This document shows, piece by piece, positions 18,843 through 29,690 of a stretch of 36,516 nucleotides of DNA. The position numbers and the translations under genes were made by a program. Origin of the DNA: an uncultured Lachnobacterium sp. (GTDB taxonomy: Bacteria; Bacillota; Clostridia; Lachnospirales; Lachnospiraceae). The stretch lies in contig CAMFPD010000002.1 in assembly GCA_945971355.1 (NCBI GenBank), positions 1-36,516 of the forward strand, given 5' to 3'. The notes beneath the pieces are model-generated. The model saw nothing but the letters and a program-made list of their open reading frames with translations. It ran no database searches and was not told where the DNA came from. Positions within the stretch are counted from its first letter, which is position 1. Each line of letters opens with the position of its first letter.

Positions 18843-20519
18843 ATGAACAATCACAAAAGAAAAAGTGTTGCAACAAAGATTGCATTGCTGGTAATTGCAG
18901 CAGTTGTTTTGTCGAATTTAGTGTGTATCACAATTTGCATTTATTCTGCGAGAAATCAGATTAGCAGAGCTGTGCAGAATAATATGTTAGGCATGGCTGA
19001 GACATATTCAACAACTGTATATGGCATTCAGGAGCAACAAGGTGGGGAGCCACTTTCTTATGAACGTTATGCGGAGGTTTTAAGCAGTGTTCAGGTTAAG
19101 GGAATGGACAGCTCGTATATTTATGTGGTAGATGCAGCTGGAACTATGTTGTACCATCCGACACAGGATAAGGTTGGACAACCTGTTGAGAATGAAGTTG
19201 TAAAAGGGCTGGTAGCAAAGCTTGAAGCGGGAGAACATCCAACACCAAGTGTCGTAAAGTATGAATTTAAAGGTGTTACGAAGTATGCAGGTTATTCCAT
19301 TACACCAGATAATTTAATAGTAGTAGTTTCTGCCGACGAAAGCGACGCTCTTTCAGGAATTCACGGAGCGACTAAGGTTGCTGTTGCAGCTGCAGTTTTT
19401 ATGGTTATAGTTGCAGCTGTAGTTGCTGTTGTACTTAGTAAGAGAATAGTAAAACCTCTTGTAAAGGTTAGTGAAATGGTGCGAGAGATTGCCCATGGAA
19501 ATCTGAAAATTGAGCTGAATGATATGAAGAATTCCGATGATGAGGTTGGAATGATTGTTGACTCAGTAAAAAATATGAGTGAGTCTTTGAATCAAATAGT
19601 GGGAAAAATCAGAGAAACAAGTAATACAATGGCTAAGCAGAGCTCTGAACTTAATGTCACAAGTGAACAGACATTGGAAGCAAATGGCGAGATCTCCAAG
19701 GCTGTAGAGGATGTGGCTGAAGGTTCTACAAGTATGGCTGCATCAATTTCAAATATAAATGACAATTTGGAGCATATGTCCAGTGAGACGAATACAATTG
19801 ATTCTTCTGTTGTTGATATTAGAACTCAGGCTTTAGTAGTGCAGGAGAAGAGCTCTACCATGAATGAAAAGATGCTCAAGATGCAGCGAAGTAGTGTGAA
19901 GATGGCAGATGGCATTTCGTATATCACAGAGCGTATTCAGAAGGTAAATGAAGTGGTAAGTAAAGTGGGAGAGATTATCTCTGTCATTGAAAGTATTTCA
20001 GGACAGACAAATCTGCTTTCGCTTAATGCGTCAATTGAGGCTGCAAGAGCTGGAGAAGCCGGGCGAGGCTTTGCGGTTGTGGCAGATGAGATTCGTGTTC
20101 TTTCAGATAATACAAGCTCAGAGCTTAATAATATCAAAGAGATAATTACAGAACTTACGAAGGCGTGTGAGGAATGTGTATCTGCCTCAGATGTTGTTGT
20201 AGAGGATAATAGAGAACAACAGGAAGAACTTCATTCTGTTTTGGAAGAGTTTGGTTCACTGGATACACAGATAGAACTCACAGCACAGAAGGCAGAGGAA
20301 ATAAAACAGCTTGTTGCAGACATGGTTTCACTTAATTATAATATAACTGAGAGCAGTGATGGACTTACTGATGTGAGCTCATCTAATGCGGCGGCCACCG
20401 AGGAGGTTACTGCAAATATACAGGAACTGAATGCTATGATGCATGGAGTGGCAAATATTGCTTATCAGATGAATGAGCATTCTAGACAAATGAACGAGGC
20501 ACTTGCTTTTTTTAAATAA
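18843..20519 (+). CDS. Methyl-accepting chemotaxis protein with single-Cache-like sensor and HAMP
   Basis: '[35 protein letters not shown]' (Cache), '[21 protein letters not shown]' (HAMP), '[38 protein letters not shown]' (MCP hairpin). SD 'ggaggt' favours start at 18843. Confidence 0.93.
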   Translation: MNNHKRKSVATKIALLVIAAVVLSNLVCITICIYSARNQISRAVQNNMLGMAETYSTTVYGIQEQQGGEPLSYERYAEVLSSVQVKGMDSSYIYVVDAAGTMLYHPTQDKVGQPVENEVVKGLVAKLEAGEHPTPSVVKYEFKGVTKYAGYSITPDNLIVVVSADESDALSGIHGATKVAVAAAVFMVIVAAVVAVVLSKRIVKPLVKVSEMVREIAHGNLKIELNDMKNSDDEVGMIVDSVKNMSESLNQIVGKIRETSNTMAKQSSELNVTSEQTLEANGEISKAVEDVAEGSTSMAASISNINDNLEHMSSETNTIDSSVVDIRTQALVVQEKSSTMNEKMLKMQRSSVKMADGISYITERIQKVNEVVSKVGEIISVIESISGQTNLLSLNASIEAARAGEAGRGFAVVADEIRVLSDNTSSELNNIKEIITELTKACEECVSASDVVVEDNREQQEELHSVLEEFGSLDTQIELTAQKAEEIKQLVADMVSLNYNITESSDGLTDVSSSNAAATEEVTANIQELNAMMHGVANIAYQMNEHSRQMNEALAFFK

Positions 20520-20551
20520 TTAATGAATTAATGGCATATGGGAGTTAAAAT

Positions 20552-21970
20552 ATGAGGAAACAAAAGAGCTTGAACAGAAAACTCACGACAATGTTATTGG
20601 TACTTGGTCTATTGGCGGTTCTTATTACATTAGCAAATGTAAGTGCGTTAAAAATTATCAGTAATTTTAATAGTGATCTTACTGAATCACTTGCTACATA
20701 TGAAGAGGCTATAAAGTCGGGGGATGAGAGTACAATTGCAGATGCAAAGTCTGATGTTGAGTTTGCAATTAGACATAGCAACATCAAAATAGAAGGAACA
20801 TATGTATTTGACTATGTACTTGTGTTTGTAGATGTTGTAATAATTGTGATTCTCAGCATTATAATTAGAAGAACCGTGGTTCTGCCTGCGCAAAAAGCAA
20901 AGACAGATTTGGATGAAATTATCAGTGGCATTGAATCTGGACGAGGGGATTTAACTCTTCGAGTTGCTGATAAGACAGGAGATGAAATTGGACAGCTTGC
21001 CAGTGGAATTAACCAATTCATTGAAGTCTTGCAGAATTTGATGATTAAAATTCAAAATGCTTCATCTGACATGAATAGCTCTGTTATGCTCGTGCGTGAG
21101 GAAGCAGAATCTTCAAATATCAATGCGACAAATGTAAGTGCTACAACAGAGCAGATGGCAGCTTCTATGGAAGAAGTGTCGGCTTCTCTACATGAACTGA
21201 CTATGGGTTGTGGAGAAATGCTTGATAAGATTTCTACAATTAATGATAAGGCAAATGTGTCAGCTACACGTCTTCAGGAGGTTAAGGCAAAAGCTGCAGA
21301 GAGATATAAGGACGCTGTCAATGCAAAGGAAAAGACTATTTCAACCTTCGAAAACATAGAGAGTGGAGTTGTGGCTTCTGTTGAGGCTTCTAAGTCTGTT
21401 AGTCAGATTACAGAGCTTACAGATAATATTTTAAGTATTGCAGCACAGACAAACCTTCTTGCATTAAATGCCAGCATTGAGGCTGCAAGAGCAGGGGAAG
21501 CTGGAAAGGGATTTGCTGTTGTAGCTGATGAAATCAGACAGCTTGCAGATAATTCGAGAGAGACAGCAAACAGTATTCAGGCAATTAGTGGTCAGGTAAT
21601 TGATGCAGTTACTGATTTGGCTGGTAATGCTACAGAGATGATTCGTTTTGTGGATGAAGAAGTTGCTAATGACTATGATAATTTCGTTAATATAATCGGA
21701 AAGTATGAGTCTGATTCAGATGAAGCAAGTATTTCTTTCTCTGAATTTGCTGATATGGCTACAGATAGTGTAGATACCATGACAAAGATGAATGATGGAA
21801 TAAATAATATTTCTGTTACAATAGAAGAGTCAACTCGCGGTATTACTAATGTAGCTGAGGAAATATCGAAGCTTGTTATGGCGATTTCGTCTATTTCAGT
21901 TCAGGCAGGAGAAAATAAAAATATTTCTGATGGATTGTCAGGCGAAGTATCTAAATTTGAAAAAATGTAA
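20552..21970 (+). CDS. Methyl-accepting chemotaxis protein, short extracellular region, HAMP
   Basis: '[45 protein letters not shown]'; two TMs flank a ~70-aa helical region. Confidence 0.93.
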   Translation: MRKQKSLNRKLTTMLLVLGLLAVLITLANVSALKIISNFNSDLTESLATYEEAIKSGDESTIADAKSDVEFAIRHSNIKIEGTYVFDYVLVFVDVVIIVILSIIIRRTVVLPAQKAKTDLDEIISGIESGRGDLTLRVADKTGDEIGQLASGINQFIEVLQNLMIKIQNASSDMNSSVMLVREEAESSNINATNVSATTEQMAASMEEVSASLHELTMGCGEMLDKISTINDKANVSATRLQEVKAKAAERYKDAVNAKEKTISTFENIESGVVASVEASKSVSQITELTDNILSIAAQTNLLALNASIEAARAGEAGKGFAVVADEIRQLADNSRETANSIQAISGQVIDAVTDLAGNATEMIRFVDEEVANDYDNFVNIIGKYESDSDEASISFSEFADMATDSVDTMTKMNDGINNISVTIEESTRGITNVAEEISKLVMAISSISVQAGENKNISDGLSGEVSKFEKM

Positions 21971-21976
21971 ATAATT

Positions 21977-22052
21977 AAATTCCCAATTTTCATATTTGTA
22001 AATGAAATGTGTCATACATGTATTTTACAAATAGAAGATTGGGAATTTTTTT
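21977..22052 (+). terminator. Long-hairpin terminator after the second MCP
   Basis: aaattcccaat (21977-21987) pairs with attgggaattt (22038-22048); nested atttgtaaa/tttacaaat; followed by a T-run. Confidence 0.75.
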
Positions 22053-22236
22053 GAATAAATTTTAATAATAATATGAAAGTGAAACCTGTAAATAATGGCG
22101 AACTTATTTGATATTAAGAATAAGTTTCCTGTTAGGAATTAGTCTGATTTTAAGACAAACATTTTAAGACTAACGTTGAAATATTAGAAAAATTAAGATA
22201 TACTATACTTCGAATTTTTTAGTGGAGGAAATATAA

Positions 22237-23829
22237 GTGGGAAATCTTAGAAGTGAAATAGAAAAAAGAAGAACCTTTGCAATTATCTCACATCCAGATG
22301 CGGGAAAGACAACTTTGACAGAAAAATTTCTTTTATATGGTGGAGCAATCAATCTTGCAGGTTCTGTAAAAGGAAAGGCAACTGCGAGACATGCAGTTTC
22401 AGACTGGATGGAAATAGAGAAACAGAGAGGTATTTCAGTTACATCATCTGTTCTTCAGTTTAACTATGATGGCTATTGTATAAATATTCTGGATACACCA
22501 GGACATCAGGATTTCTCAGAGGATACCTACAGAACTTTGATGGCGGCCGATTCTGCTGTCATGGTAATAGATGCTAGTAAGGGTGTTGAGGCACAGACTA
22601 GAAAGCTTTTTAAGGTTTGTGTCATGAGACATATTCCTATTTTTACATTTATCAACAAGATGGATCGGGATGCAAATGACACATTTGAGTTACTAGATGA
22701 TATTGAAAAGGAGCTTGGAATTGCAACCTGTCCTATAAATTGGCCGATTGGTTCTGGTAAGGATTTTAAGGGCGTTTATGATAGAGAAAAACGTCAGGTT
22801 ATGACTTTTGCAGATACTTTAAAAGGTACAAAGGAAGGCTCTGAGAAGATTATTTCGATTGATGACGATGCACTTGAGGGTGAAATTGGAAGTGATTTCA
22901 AAGCACAGTTACTTGATGAAATTGAGCTTTTAGATGGAGCTAGTGCTGAGTTTGACATGGAGAAGGTTACAAAGGGTGAACTTTCACCTGTATTTTTTGG
23001 ATCCGCGCTTACAAACTTTGGAGTTGAGACATTTTTGCAGCATTTTTTACAGATGACCTATTCACCTAAAGCAAGGACTGCTGATGTAGGAACAATTGAT
23101 CCTTTCTCAGAGGATTTTTCTGCCTTTGTGTTTAAAATTCAGGCAAATATGAATAAAAATCATAGAGACAGGATTGCGTTTATGAGAATATGTTCAGGTA
23201 AGTTTACAGCCGGAATGGAAGTGACTCATGTTCAGGGTGGCAAAACATTGAAGCTGGCACAGCCACAGCAGATGATGGCAGATGAGAGAAAGATGGTTGA
23301 GGAAGCTTATGCTGGAGATATTATAGGAATTTTCGACCCGGGCATTTATTCTATAGGTGACACTCTTACTACTTCAAAACAGAAATTTAAATTTGAGGGG
23401 ATTCCAACCTTTGCACCGGAACACTTTGCAAGAGTAAGGCTTGTTGACTCAATGAAGAGAAAACAGTTTGTAAAGGGAGTTACACAGATTGCGCAGGAGG
23501 GGGCAATTCAGATTTTTCAGGAATACAAAGGTGGAATGGAAGAGATTATTGTAGGTGTTGTAGGTGTTCTCCAGTTTGATGTATTGAAATTCAGATTGGA
23601 AAATGAGTACAACGTTGAGATTAGATTAGAAAATCTTCCATATGAACATATCAGATGGATTGAAAATAAGGATGAGGTTGATGTGGATAAGATTTCAGGA
23701 ACAAGCGATATGAAGAAAGTTATTGATATGAAGGGTAATCCTTTACTTGTCTTTGTAAATGAGTGGAGTATTGGAATGACACTTGATAGAAATGAGGGAC
23801 TTGTACTTACTGAGTTTGGTAGAAACTAA
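22237..23829 (+). CDS. prfC: Peptide chain release factor 3 (GTG start)
   Basis: GTPase motifs 'ISHPDAGKTTLTEK', 'LDTPGHQDFSEDTYRTLMAADSAVMVIDASKGVEAQT', 'FINKMDRD'; RF3-specific 'PINWPIGSGKDFKGVYDR'. Confidence 0.97.
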   Translation: MGNLRSEIEKRRTFAIISHPDAGKTTLTEKFLLYGGAINLAGSVKGKATARHAVSDWMEIEKQRGISVTSSVLQFNYDGYCINILDTPGHQDFSEDTYRTLMAADSAVMVIDASKGVEAQTRKLFKVCVMRHIPIFTFINKMDRDANDTFELLDDIEKELGIATCPINWPIGSGKDFKGVYDREKRQVMTFADTLKGTKEGSEKIISIDDDALEGEIGSDFKAQLLDEIELLDGASAEFDMEKVTKGELSPVFFGSALTNFGVETFLQHFLQMTYSPKARTADVGTIDPFSEDFSAFVFKIQANMNKNHRDRIAFMRICSGKFTAGMEVTHVQGGKTLKLAQPQQMMADERKMVEEAYAGDIIGIFDPGIYSIGDTLTTSKQKFKFEGIPTFAPEHFARVRLVDSMKRKQFVKGVTQIAQEGAIQIFQEYKGGMEEIIVGVVGVLQFDVLKFRLENEYNVEIRLENLPYEHIRWIENKDEVDVDKISGTSDMKKVIDMKGNPLLVFVNEWSIGMTLDRNEGLVLTEFGRN

Positions 23830-23938
23830 GCTAATAGTCAACGTATGTGAAAAAGGAGATGTAGTTTTAAATTTCAAAATTTATTTAAATAGCCTGTTTC
23901 CAAAAAGTTGACTATAGAAGAATTAATGAATATAATTA

Positions 23939-23970
23939 AGACAGTTGTATCATCACAACTGTCTTTTTTC
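23939..23970 (+). terminator. Rho-independent terminator downstream of prfC
   Basis: Perfect gacagttgt-atcatc-acaactgtc followed by tttttt. Confidence 0.92.
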
Positions 23971-24068
23971 TTATGCAAAAATCATGCTGCTCAGCAGAAA
24001 ATCCATATTTTATTCCAAATTTTGTGTTGACAATAAAGTGAAAGTATAATAGTATAATAACAAGAAAA

Positions 24069-24082
24069 CGAACAAGTGTTCG
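24069..24082. promoter_or_regulatory. LexA/SOS box upstream of recA
   Basis: CGAACAAGTGTTCG exactly fits the Gram-positive SOS consensus CGAACRNRYGTTCG; 19 nt upstream of the recA ATG. Confidence 0.93.
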
Positions 24083-24100
24083 CAAAACAAGGAGAATAAA

Positions 24101-25144
24101 ATGGCAAAAGAAGATAAATTAAAAGCATTAGATGCGGCAATTGCGCAGATAGAGAAGCAGTATGGAAAAGGCTCCGTTATGAAACTTGGAGAAAATACCG
24201 CGAACATGAATATTGAAACAGTTCCAACAGGTTCACTTAGTTTGGACATAGCTCTTGGATTAGGAGGTCTTCCTAAGGGACGAATTATTGAGGTGTACGG
24301 TCCTGAATCATCAGGTAAGACAACGGTCGCCCTTCACTGTATAGCAGAGGTACAAAAGCGTGGTGGCATTGCAGGCTTTATTGATGCTGAGCATGCTTTA
24401 GATCCTGTATATGCAAAAAATATAGGCGTTGATATTGATAATTTGTATATTTCACAGCCGGATTGTGGTGAGCAGGCACTGGAGATTACTGAGACAATGG
24501 TTCGTTCTGGTGCTGTAGATATTATTGTTGTTGACTCTGTTGCAGCTCTTGTTCCAAAAGCTGAAATCGATGGAGATATGGGGGATTCCCATGTAGGACT
24601 TCAGGCAAGGCTTATGAGTCAGGCGCTTAGAAAGCTTACAGGAGTTATTAGTAAATCAAATTGTACAGTTATTTTTATAAATCAGCTCCGTGAAAAAGTA
24701 GGAGTTATGTTTGGAAATCCAGAGACTACAACTGGAGGTCGTGCACTTAAGTTTTATGCTTCTGTAAGGCTTGATGTAAGAAGGGTTGAATCTCTCAAAC
24801 AGGCAGGAGAGGTGATTGGTAATCATGTAAGGGTTAAGATTGTAAAGAACAAGGTTGCTCCACCATTCAAGGAGGCTGAGTTTGATATTATGTTTGGACA
24901 GGGTATCTCAAAAGAGGGAGATATTCTTGATCTTGCAGCAAATGTGGATATTATCAGTAAATCTGGCGCTTGGTATGCTTACGAAGGTGATAAGATTGGA
25001 CAGGGACGTGAGAATGCTAAGACATATTTGAAAGAAAATCCAGAATTTGCAGCAATGATAGAACAGAAGGTGCGTGAATTTTATTTCTCAAATAATGAGG
25101 ATGAAGAGAATGATGAAGAAGTTGCTGATGTGACAGAGAAGTAG
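24101..25144 (+). CDS. recA: Recombinase RecA
   Basis: '[20 protein letters not shown]', '[36 protein letters not shown]'. Confidence 0.99.
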   Translation: MAKEDKLKALDAAIAQIEKQYGKGSVMKLGENTANMNIETVPTGSLSLDIALGLGGLPKGRIIEVYGPESSGKTTVALHCIAEVQKRGGIAGFIDAEHALDPVYAKNIGVDIDNLYISQPDCGEQALEITETMVRSGAVDIIVVDSVAALVPKAEIDGDMGDSHVGLQARLMSQALRKLTGVISKSNCTVIFINQLREKVGVMFGNPETTTGGRALKFYASVRLDVRRVESLKQAGEVIGNHVRVKIVKNKVAPPFKEAEFDIMFGQGISKEGDILDLAANVDIISKSGAWYAYEGDKIGQGRENAKTYLKENPEFAAMIEQKVREFYFSNNEDEENDEEVADVTEK

Positions 25145-25169
25145 ATTAAATAAGTAATAGAGGATACCT

Positions 25170-25793
25170 ATGGTTGTTGTTAAAGAATATGAACCAATGG
25201 GTAAGGGTAAGTACCGTGCGGTTTTCGATAATGGTGTATCATGCGTGTTATATCGTTCAGAGGCTGCACGGTTTTCTCTTAAAACAGGAAGTTTTTTAAA
25301 TGAAGAACAGTATAGTGCTCTTATGGAAGAGATAATTGGAAAGAGAGCTAAAAGGCGTGCTATGCATATTTTAGAGCAGATGGATAGAACAGAACATGAG
25401 TTAAGAGAAAAACTTACAAAGAGTGAGTACCCAGAGGAATGCATAGATGATGCTATTGAGTATGTGAAGAAATATAAATATATAGACGATGAACGATATG
25501 CCTTCAATTATGTCCGGTTTCATCAGGAAAAATTGAGTAAGCAACAGTTGACAGTTAAGTTGTCTCAAAAGGGAGTAAATAAAGAGTTAATAACAGCGGC
25601 ATTGGAGTCTGAATACGAGGCTGACGATGAAGAAAAAATAAGAACATTACTTGAAAAGAAGCACTATGACTATGAAAAAATGGATAGAAAAGAGTGTAAC
25701 AGAGTATACCAGTACATACTTCGAAGAGGCTTCAAAAGTAATGATATATTGAAAGTAATGAGAGGGTTTAGTGAAAATTGCACAATATATTGA
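25170..25793 (+). CDS. recX: Regulatory protein RecX
   Basis: 'RAKRRAMHILEQMDRTEHELREKLTKSEYPEECIDDAIEYVKKYKYIDDERYAFNYVRFHQ' is RecX-like; immediately follows recA. Confidence 0.93.
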   Translation: MVVVKEYEPMGKGKYRAVFDNGVSCVLYRSEAARFSLKTGSFLNEEQYSALMEEIIGKRAKRRAMHILEQMDRTEHELREKLTKSEYPEECIDDAIEYVKKYKYIDDERYAFNYVRFHQEKLSKQQLTVKLSQKGVNKELITAALESEYEADDEEKIRTLLEKKHYDYEKMDRKECNRVYQYILRRGFKSNDILKVMRGFSENCTIY

Positions 25794-25823
25794 GTGCAAA
25801 GTGAGGTTTACCTACTATATTGC

Positions 25824-25852
25824 TTGACATAATATGTATAAACAGTTAAAAT
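25824..25852 (+). promoter_or_regulatory. Putative sigma-A promoter of rny
   Basis: cTTGACA, 17-nt spacer, TAAAAT, upstream of rny. Confidence 0.6.
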
Positions 25853-25934
25853 TTAATTGTTGTTAATTATGACAAAAAAGGTGTAAAAGCTTGTTATATT
25901 ACAATGAAAATTTAATAAAGGAGGTGCTCCTGTA

Positions 25935-27482
25935 ATGCTACAAATTATCATTACTGCTGTAGTGTCCGTCCTTGTAACTGCAATTGTTGTATGGTATTTA
26001 GCTTCTTCATATCAGAAGAACTCAGCAAAATCAAAAATTGGTAATGCTGAGGAGAAAGCTAGAGAAATCATTGATGATGCTGTTAAAACTGCTGAGGAGA
26101 AAAAGCGTGAGTCTATGCTTGAGATCAAAGAAGAGTCAATTAAGGCTAAGAATGATCTTGATAAAGAAATCAAAGAGCGTAGATCTGAAATCCAGAAGAA
26201 CGAGCGTAGAATTGTTCAGAAGGAAGAAAATCTCGATAAGAAACTCGAGGCCATTGAGAAACGTGAAAGCAACTTCGCAGTGAAGGAAGAGGAATTAAAG
26301 AAGCAGAAGATTGAAATTTCTAAGCTTAATGAGCAACGTATACAGGAACTGGAAAGAATTTCAGGACTGACCTCCGAACAAGCAAAAGAATACCTCTTAA
26401 AGACCATTGAAGAAGATGTAAAACTTGATACTGCAAAATTAATTAAGGAAATGGAAAACAAGGCTAAGGAAGAGGCTAATAAGAAAGCGAAAGACTATGT
26501 GGTTACAGCTATTCAGAAATGTGCTGCAGACCATGTATCTGAGACAACCATTTCTGTTGTTCAGCTTCCAAATGATGAGATGAAAGGTCGAATTATTGGT
26601 CGTGAGGGTAGAAATATCCGCACACTTGAAACAATGACCGGGGTTGATCTTATCATAGATGACACTCCAGAAGCTGTTATTTTATCAAGTTTTGATCCTA
26701 TCCGAAGAGAAGTCGCAAGGATCGCTTTGGAGAAGTTAATTGTTGATGGCCGTATTCATCCAGCTCGCATTGAGGAGATGGTTGAGAAGGCTCAAAAAGA
26801 AGTTGAAACAATGATACGTGAAGAGGGTGAAGCTGCCACATTAGAAGTTGGTATTCACGGAATTCACCCTGAGTTAGTTCGTTTACTTGGAAAAATGAAG
26901 TTTAGAACAAGTTACGGACAGAATGCACTTAAGCATTCAATTGAAGTTGCACAGCTTACAGGGTTGCTTGCTGCTGAAATTGGTGAGGATGTCAGATTGG
27001 CTAAACGTGCTGGACTTTTACATGATATTGGAAAGGCTGTTGACCATGAGATGGAAGGCTCACATATTCAGTTGGGCGTTGATTTATGTAAGAAGTACAA
27101 AGAGTCTGCCTTGGTGATTAATGCAGTAGAATCACATCATGGCGATGTTGAACCAGAATCTTTGATTGCATGTCTTGTTCAAGCGGCTGATACAATCAGT
27201 GCTGCTAGACCGGGAGCGAGAAGAGAGACAATTGAAACATATTCTAACCGTTTACAACAGTTAGAGGAAATTACAAATGGTTATAAGGGCGTTGAAAAAT
27301 CTTTTGCTATTCAGGCCGGAAGAGAAGTTCGAATTATGGTAGTTCCTGAGCAGGTCAGCGATGCTGATATGGTATTGATGGCCAGAGATATATCTAAGCA
27401 GATTGAATCTGAATTAGAGTATCCAGGACAGATTAAGGTAAATGTAATTCGTGAGTCGCGAGTTATTGATTACGCAAAGTAA
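25935..27482 (+). CDS. rny: Ribonuclease Y
   Basis: N-terminal TM + coiled coil, KH domain '[52 protein letters not shown]', HD domain '[17 protein letters not shown]'. Confidence 0.98.
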   Translation: MLQIIITAVVSVLVTAIVVWYLASSYQKNSAKSKIGNAEEKAREIIDDAVKTAEEKKRESMLEIKEESIKAKNDLDKEIKERRSEIQKNERRIVQKEENLDKKLEAIEKRESNFAVKEEELKKQKIEISKLNEQRIQELERISGLTSEQAKEYLLKTIEEDVKLDTAKLIKEMENKAKEEANKKAKDYVVTAIQKCAADHVSETTISVVQLPNDEMKGRIIGREGRNIRTLETMTGVDLIIDDTPEAVILSSFDPIRREVARIALEKLIVDGRIHPARIEEMVEKAQKEVETMIREEGEAATLEVGIHGIHPELVRLLGKMKFRTSYGQNALKHSIEVAQLTGLLAAEIGEDVRLAKRAGLLHDIGKAVDHEMEGSHIQLGVDLCKKYKESALVINAVESHHGDVEPESLIACLVQAADTISAARPGARRETIETYSNRLQQLEEITNGYKGVEKSFAIQAGREVRIMVVPEQVSDADMVLMARDISKQIESELEYPGQIKVNVIRESRVIDYAK

Positions 27483-27495
27483 TTAGGAACCTTTA

Positions 27496-27540
27496 AACTG
27501 GAAAGTAGGGTAGCAGATACCTGTACTTTCCAGTTTTTTT
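27496..27540 (+). terminator. Rho-independent terminator after rny
   Basis: aactggaaagta (27496-27507) / tactttccagtt (27524-27535) then T-run. Confidence 0.9.
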
Positions 27541-27679
27541 ATATGCTTGAAGCTTCGGCTTTCGTGTATTAAAAGATGAATTTTGATGTTTGATAATAAC
27601 GCATGCATAAATATGTAAATTATATATTTAATAATAACGTATGTAAATATATAAATGGTATTTGAATTGGGTTGTTTTT

Positions 27680-29122
27680 ATGGGAGAGAATGTAGAAAAT
27701 TTTGTTGATGAAAAGCAGAAAGAAATAATAGTTCACATATCACCAGATGATATGGAAGTGACAATTAATATTCCTGTTGTTTATGAGTCAGATGTTAATC
27801 CATATGTTTTTTCGCGTGAAGAAATATTGGAGTCTTTATCTCAAAAGGATGTTAAGTTTGGGATTGACAAAGAGTTGATTGAAAAAATTGTAGAGGAAAG
27901 AGATTACGGAAGGGATATTATTGTGGCAAAAGGAGAGTCAGCAGTTGACGGAGTTGATGCCAGATTTGATTTTTGTTTTGATACAAATCTGACATCTAAG
28001 CCTACTATCAGAGAAGATGGTACTGCGGACTATTGGAGTATTCATTTGGTAGAGCTTGTGAAAAAACGTCAGATTGTTGCTAAATATTATGATTCCATTG
28101 AAGGAAAAGACGGAATGACCACAAAAGGAAATATTATAAGATGTAAAAAAGGAAGGGAACTTCCTCAGATTATTGGTCATGGTTTCTATAAGGTAGATAA
28201 TAATCATCTTTATGTGTCTGATATTGATGGTAAGATAGAATATACAAACAAGAAAATATTGATTATGCCGGTTTATGAGATATATGGTGATGTATGTATG
28301 AAAACTGGAAATATTTCTTTTAAGGGAGATGTAATAATACATGGAAATGTAAGAACTGGTATGTCAATTGAATCTAATGGAACAGTCACTATAGATGGAG
28401 TTGTGGAAGCTGCAACAATAACAGCACAAAAAAATATTCTTATACGTGGCGGTATACAGGGAGGAAAAAAGGCTGTTGTTATTTCCAAGGCTGGAATAAG
28501 TGTTGGATTTATTGAGTATGCACATGTAGAAGCTGAGGAATCTATAACTGCAGATTCAATTTTAGATAGTGTTGTAGTAAGCCACGGCCAAGTCATAGTT
28601 CAAGGCTCTAATTCTGGGATTGTAGGTGGAAGCACTTATGCTACAGTTGGTGTTGTAGCAAATACTATTGGAAATAGACATGGAGTTAAGACTGAAGTGA
28701 CAGCTGGTAAACCAATGAATCTTATTCAGGAATTGTTTATGCTTCAGTCTCAGGTGTTTGACGATAAAGCTTTGGTGGAGAAGATAGAAACTGCTTTAAA
28801 AGCTGTTGATGATGAGGCAAAAGAGAATCCGCTTACTGAGAAAAAGAAACAAACCAGAATGGAATTATTGCGAGTTAAGGTTGGAAAACAGGCTGAAATC
28901 ACAAAGAATAAATCAAGATTAGAGTACATAAATTCAATTATGGAAAAGGCAAAAGAGGCAACTATAAGGGTTGAACATGAAATTTTTCAGGGCAGTGTTA
29001 TTTCCATTAACGGTCAAAAAACTACAGTAGAGCAGAGACAGGATGGTGTTGAATTTGTGGAGAATGAAAAGCGTCTGCGAATGTATTCTTTGGCTGCGAT
29101 GGAGGCTGGTGGAGTAATATGA
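27680..29122 (+). CDS. FapA/DUF342 family protein (longest ORF starts 27662)
   Basis: 'GNISFKGDVIIHGNVRTGMSIESNGTVTIDGVVEAATITAQKNILIRGGIQGGKKAVVISKAGISVGFIEYAHVEAEESITADSILDS', a beta-helix typical of DUF342. Confidence 0.9.
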   Translation: MGENVENFVDEKQKEIIVHISPDDMEVTINIPVVYESDVNPYVFSREEILESLSQKDVKFGIDKELIEKIVEERDYGRDIIVAKGESAVDGVDARFDFCFDTNLTSKPTIREDGTADYWSIHLVELVKKRQIVAKYYDSIEGKDGMTTKGNIIRCKKGRELPQIIGHGFYKVDNNHLYVSDIDGKIEYTNKKILIMPVYEIYGDVCMKTGNISFKGDVIIHGNVRTGMSIESNGTVTIDGVVEAATITAQKNILIRGGIQGGKKAVVISKAGISVGFIEYAHVEAEESITADSILDSVVVSHGQVIVQGSNSGIVGGSTYATVGVVANTIGNRHGVKTEVTAGKPMNLIQELFMLQSQVFDDKALVEKIETALKAVDDEAKENPLTEKKKQTRMELLRVKVGKQAEITKNKSRLEYINSIMEKAKEATIRVEHEIFQGSVISINGQKTTVEQRQDGVEFVENEKRLRMYSLAAMEAGGVI

Positions 29123-29664
29123 TTGAGATATTAAAAAGAATTAAAAGAGAACTTGTATACAAGGGATCAATATTAGATATTTATAAAGATACAATGCAAT
29201 TGCCAAATGGTAAGACTGAAGAATGGGATTATGTTGCACATAGAATGGGTGCGGCTGCAGTGTTGCCGGTTTTACCAGATGGAAGAATCGTTATGGTAAG
29301 ACAATACAGAAATGCTTTAGAGAGAGAAACTTTGGAAATACCTGCTGGATGTAGGGATAGTCTTACAGAGGATACTCTCGTAAGTGCATCGAGGGAACTG
29401 GAAGAGGAAACGGGATACCATAGTGATGATATTAGTTTTCTAATTTCACTTAAGACAACGGTTGCTTTTTGCAATGAGTCAATTGATGTTTACTTGGCAA
29501 AGAATCTGGTGAAGGGTGAACAGCACCTTGATGATGCAGAAGCGATAGAAGTTGAGATACATAGCCTGGATGAATTGTGCGATATGATTTATAAAGGACA
29601 ACTTCAAGACTCGAAAACAGTATCTGCGATTTTGGCATATTCTAATTTGGTAAATAAAAAGTAG
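29119..29664 (+). CDS. Nudix hydrolase, ADP-ribose pyrophosphatase-like
   Basis: Nudix box 'GCRDSLTEDTLVSASRELEEETGY'; 'VVLPVLPDGRIVMVRQYRNALERETLEIPAG'-like context; overlaps FapA stop by ATGA. Confidence 0.93.
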   Translation: MIEILKRIKRELVYKGSILDIYKDTMQLPNGKTEEWDYVAHRMGAAAVLPVLPDGRIVMVRQYRNALERETLEIPAGCRDSLTEDTLVSASRELEEETGYHSDDISFLISLKTTVAFCNESIDVYLAKNLVKGEQHLDDAEAIEVEIHSLDELCDMIYKGQLQDSKTVSAILAYSNLVNKK

Positions 29665-29690
29665 TGTCAATTTGAAGTGTGGGGGATAGA

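Noticed and set aside
20012-21540. Near-identical sequence blocks in the two MCP genes
   Set aside because: Reflects the universally conserved MCP signalling hairpin, not a repeat or recombination element.
24027-24058. Precise recA promoter hexamers (TTGACA at 24027; TATAAT at 24045 and 24053)
   Set aside because: Spacings are 12 and 20 nt, so I could not assign a convincing -35/-10 pair; only the SOS box is reported.
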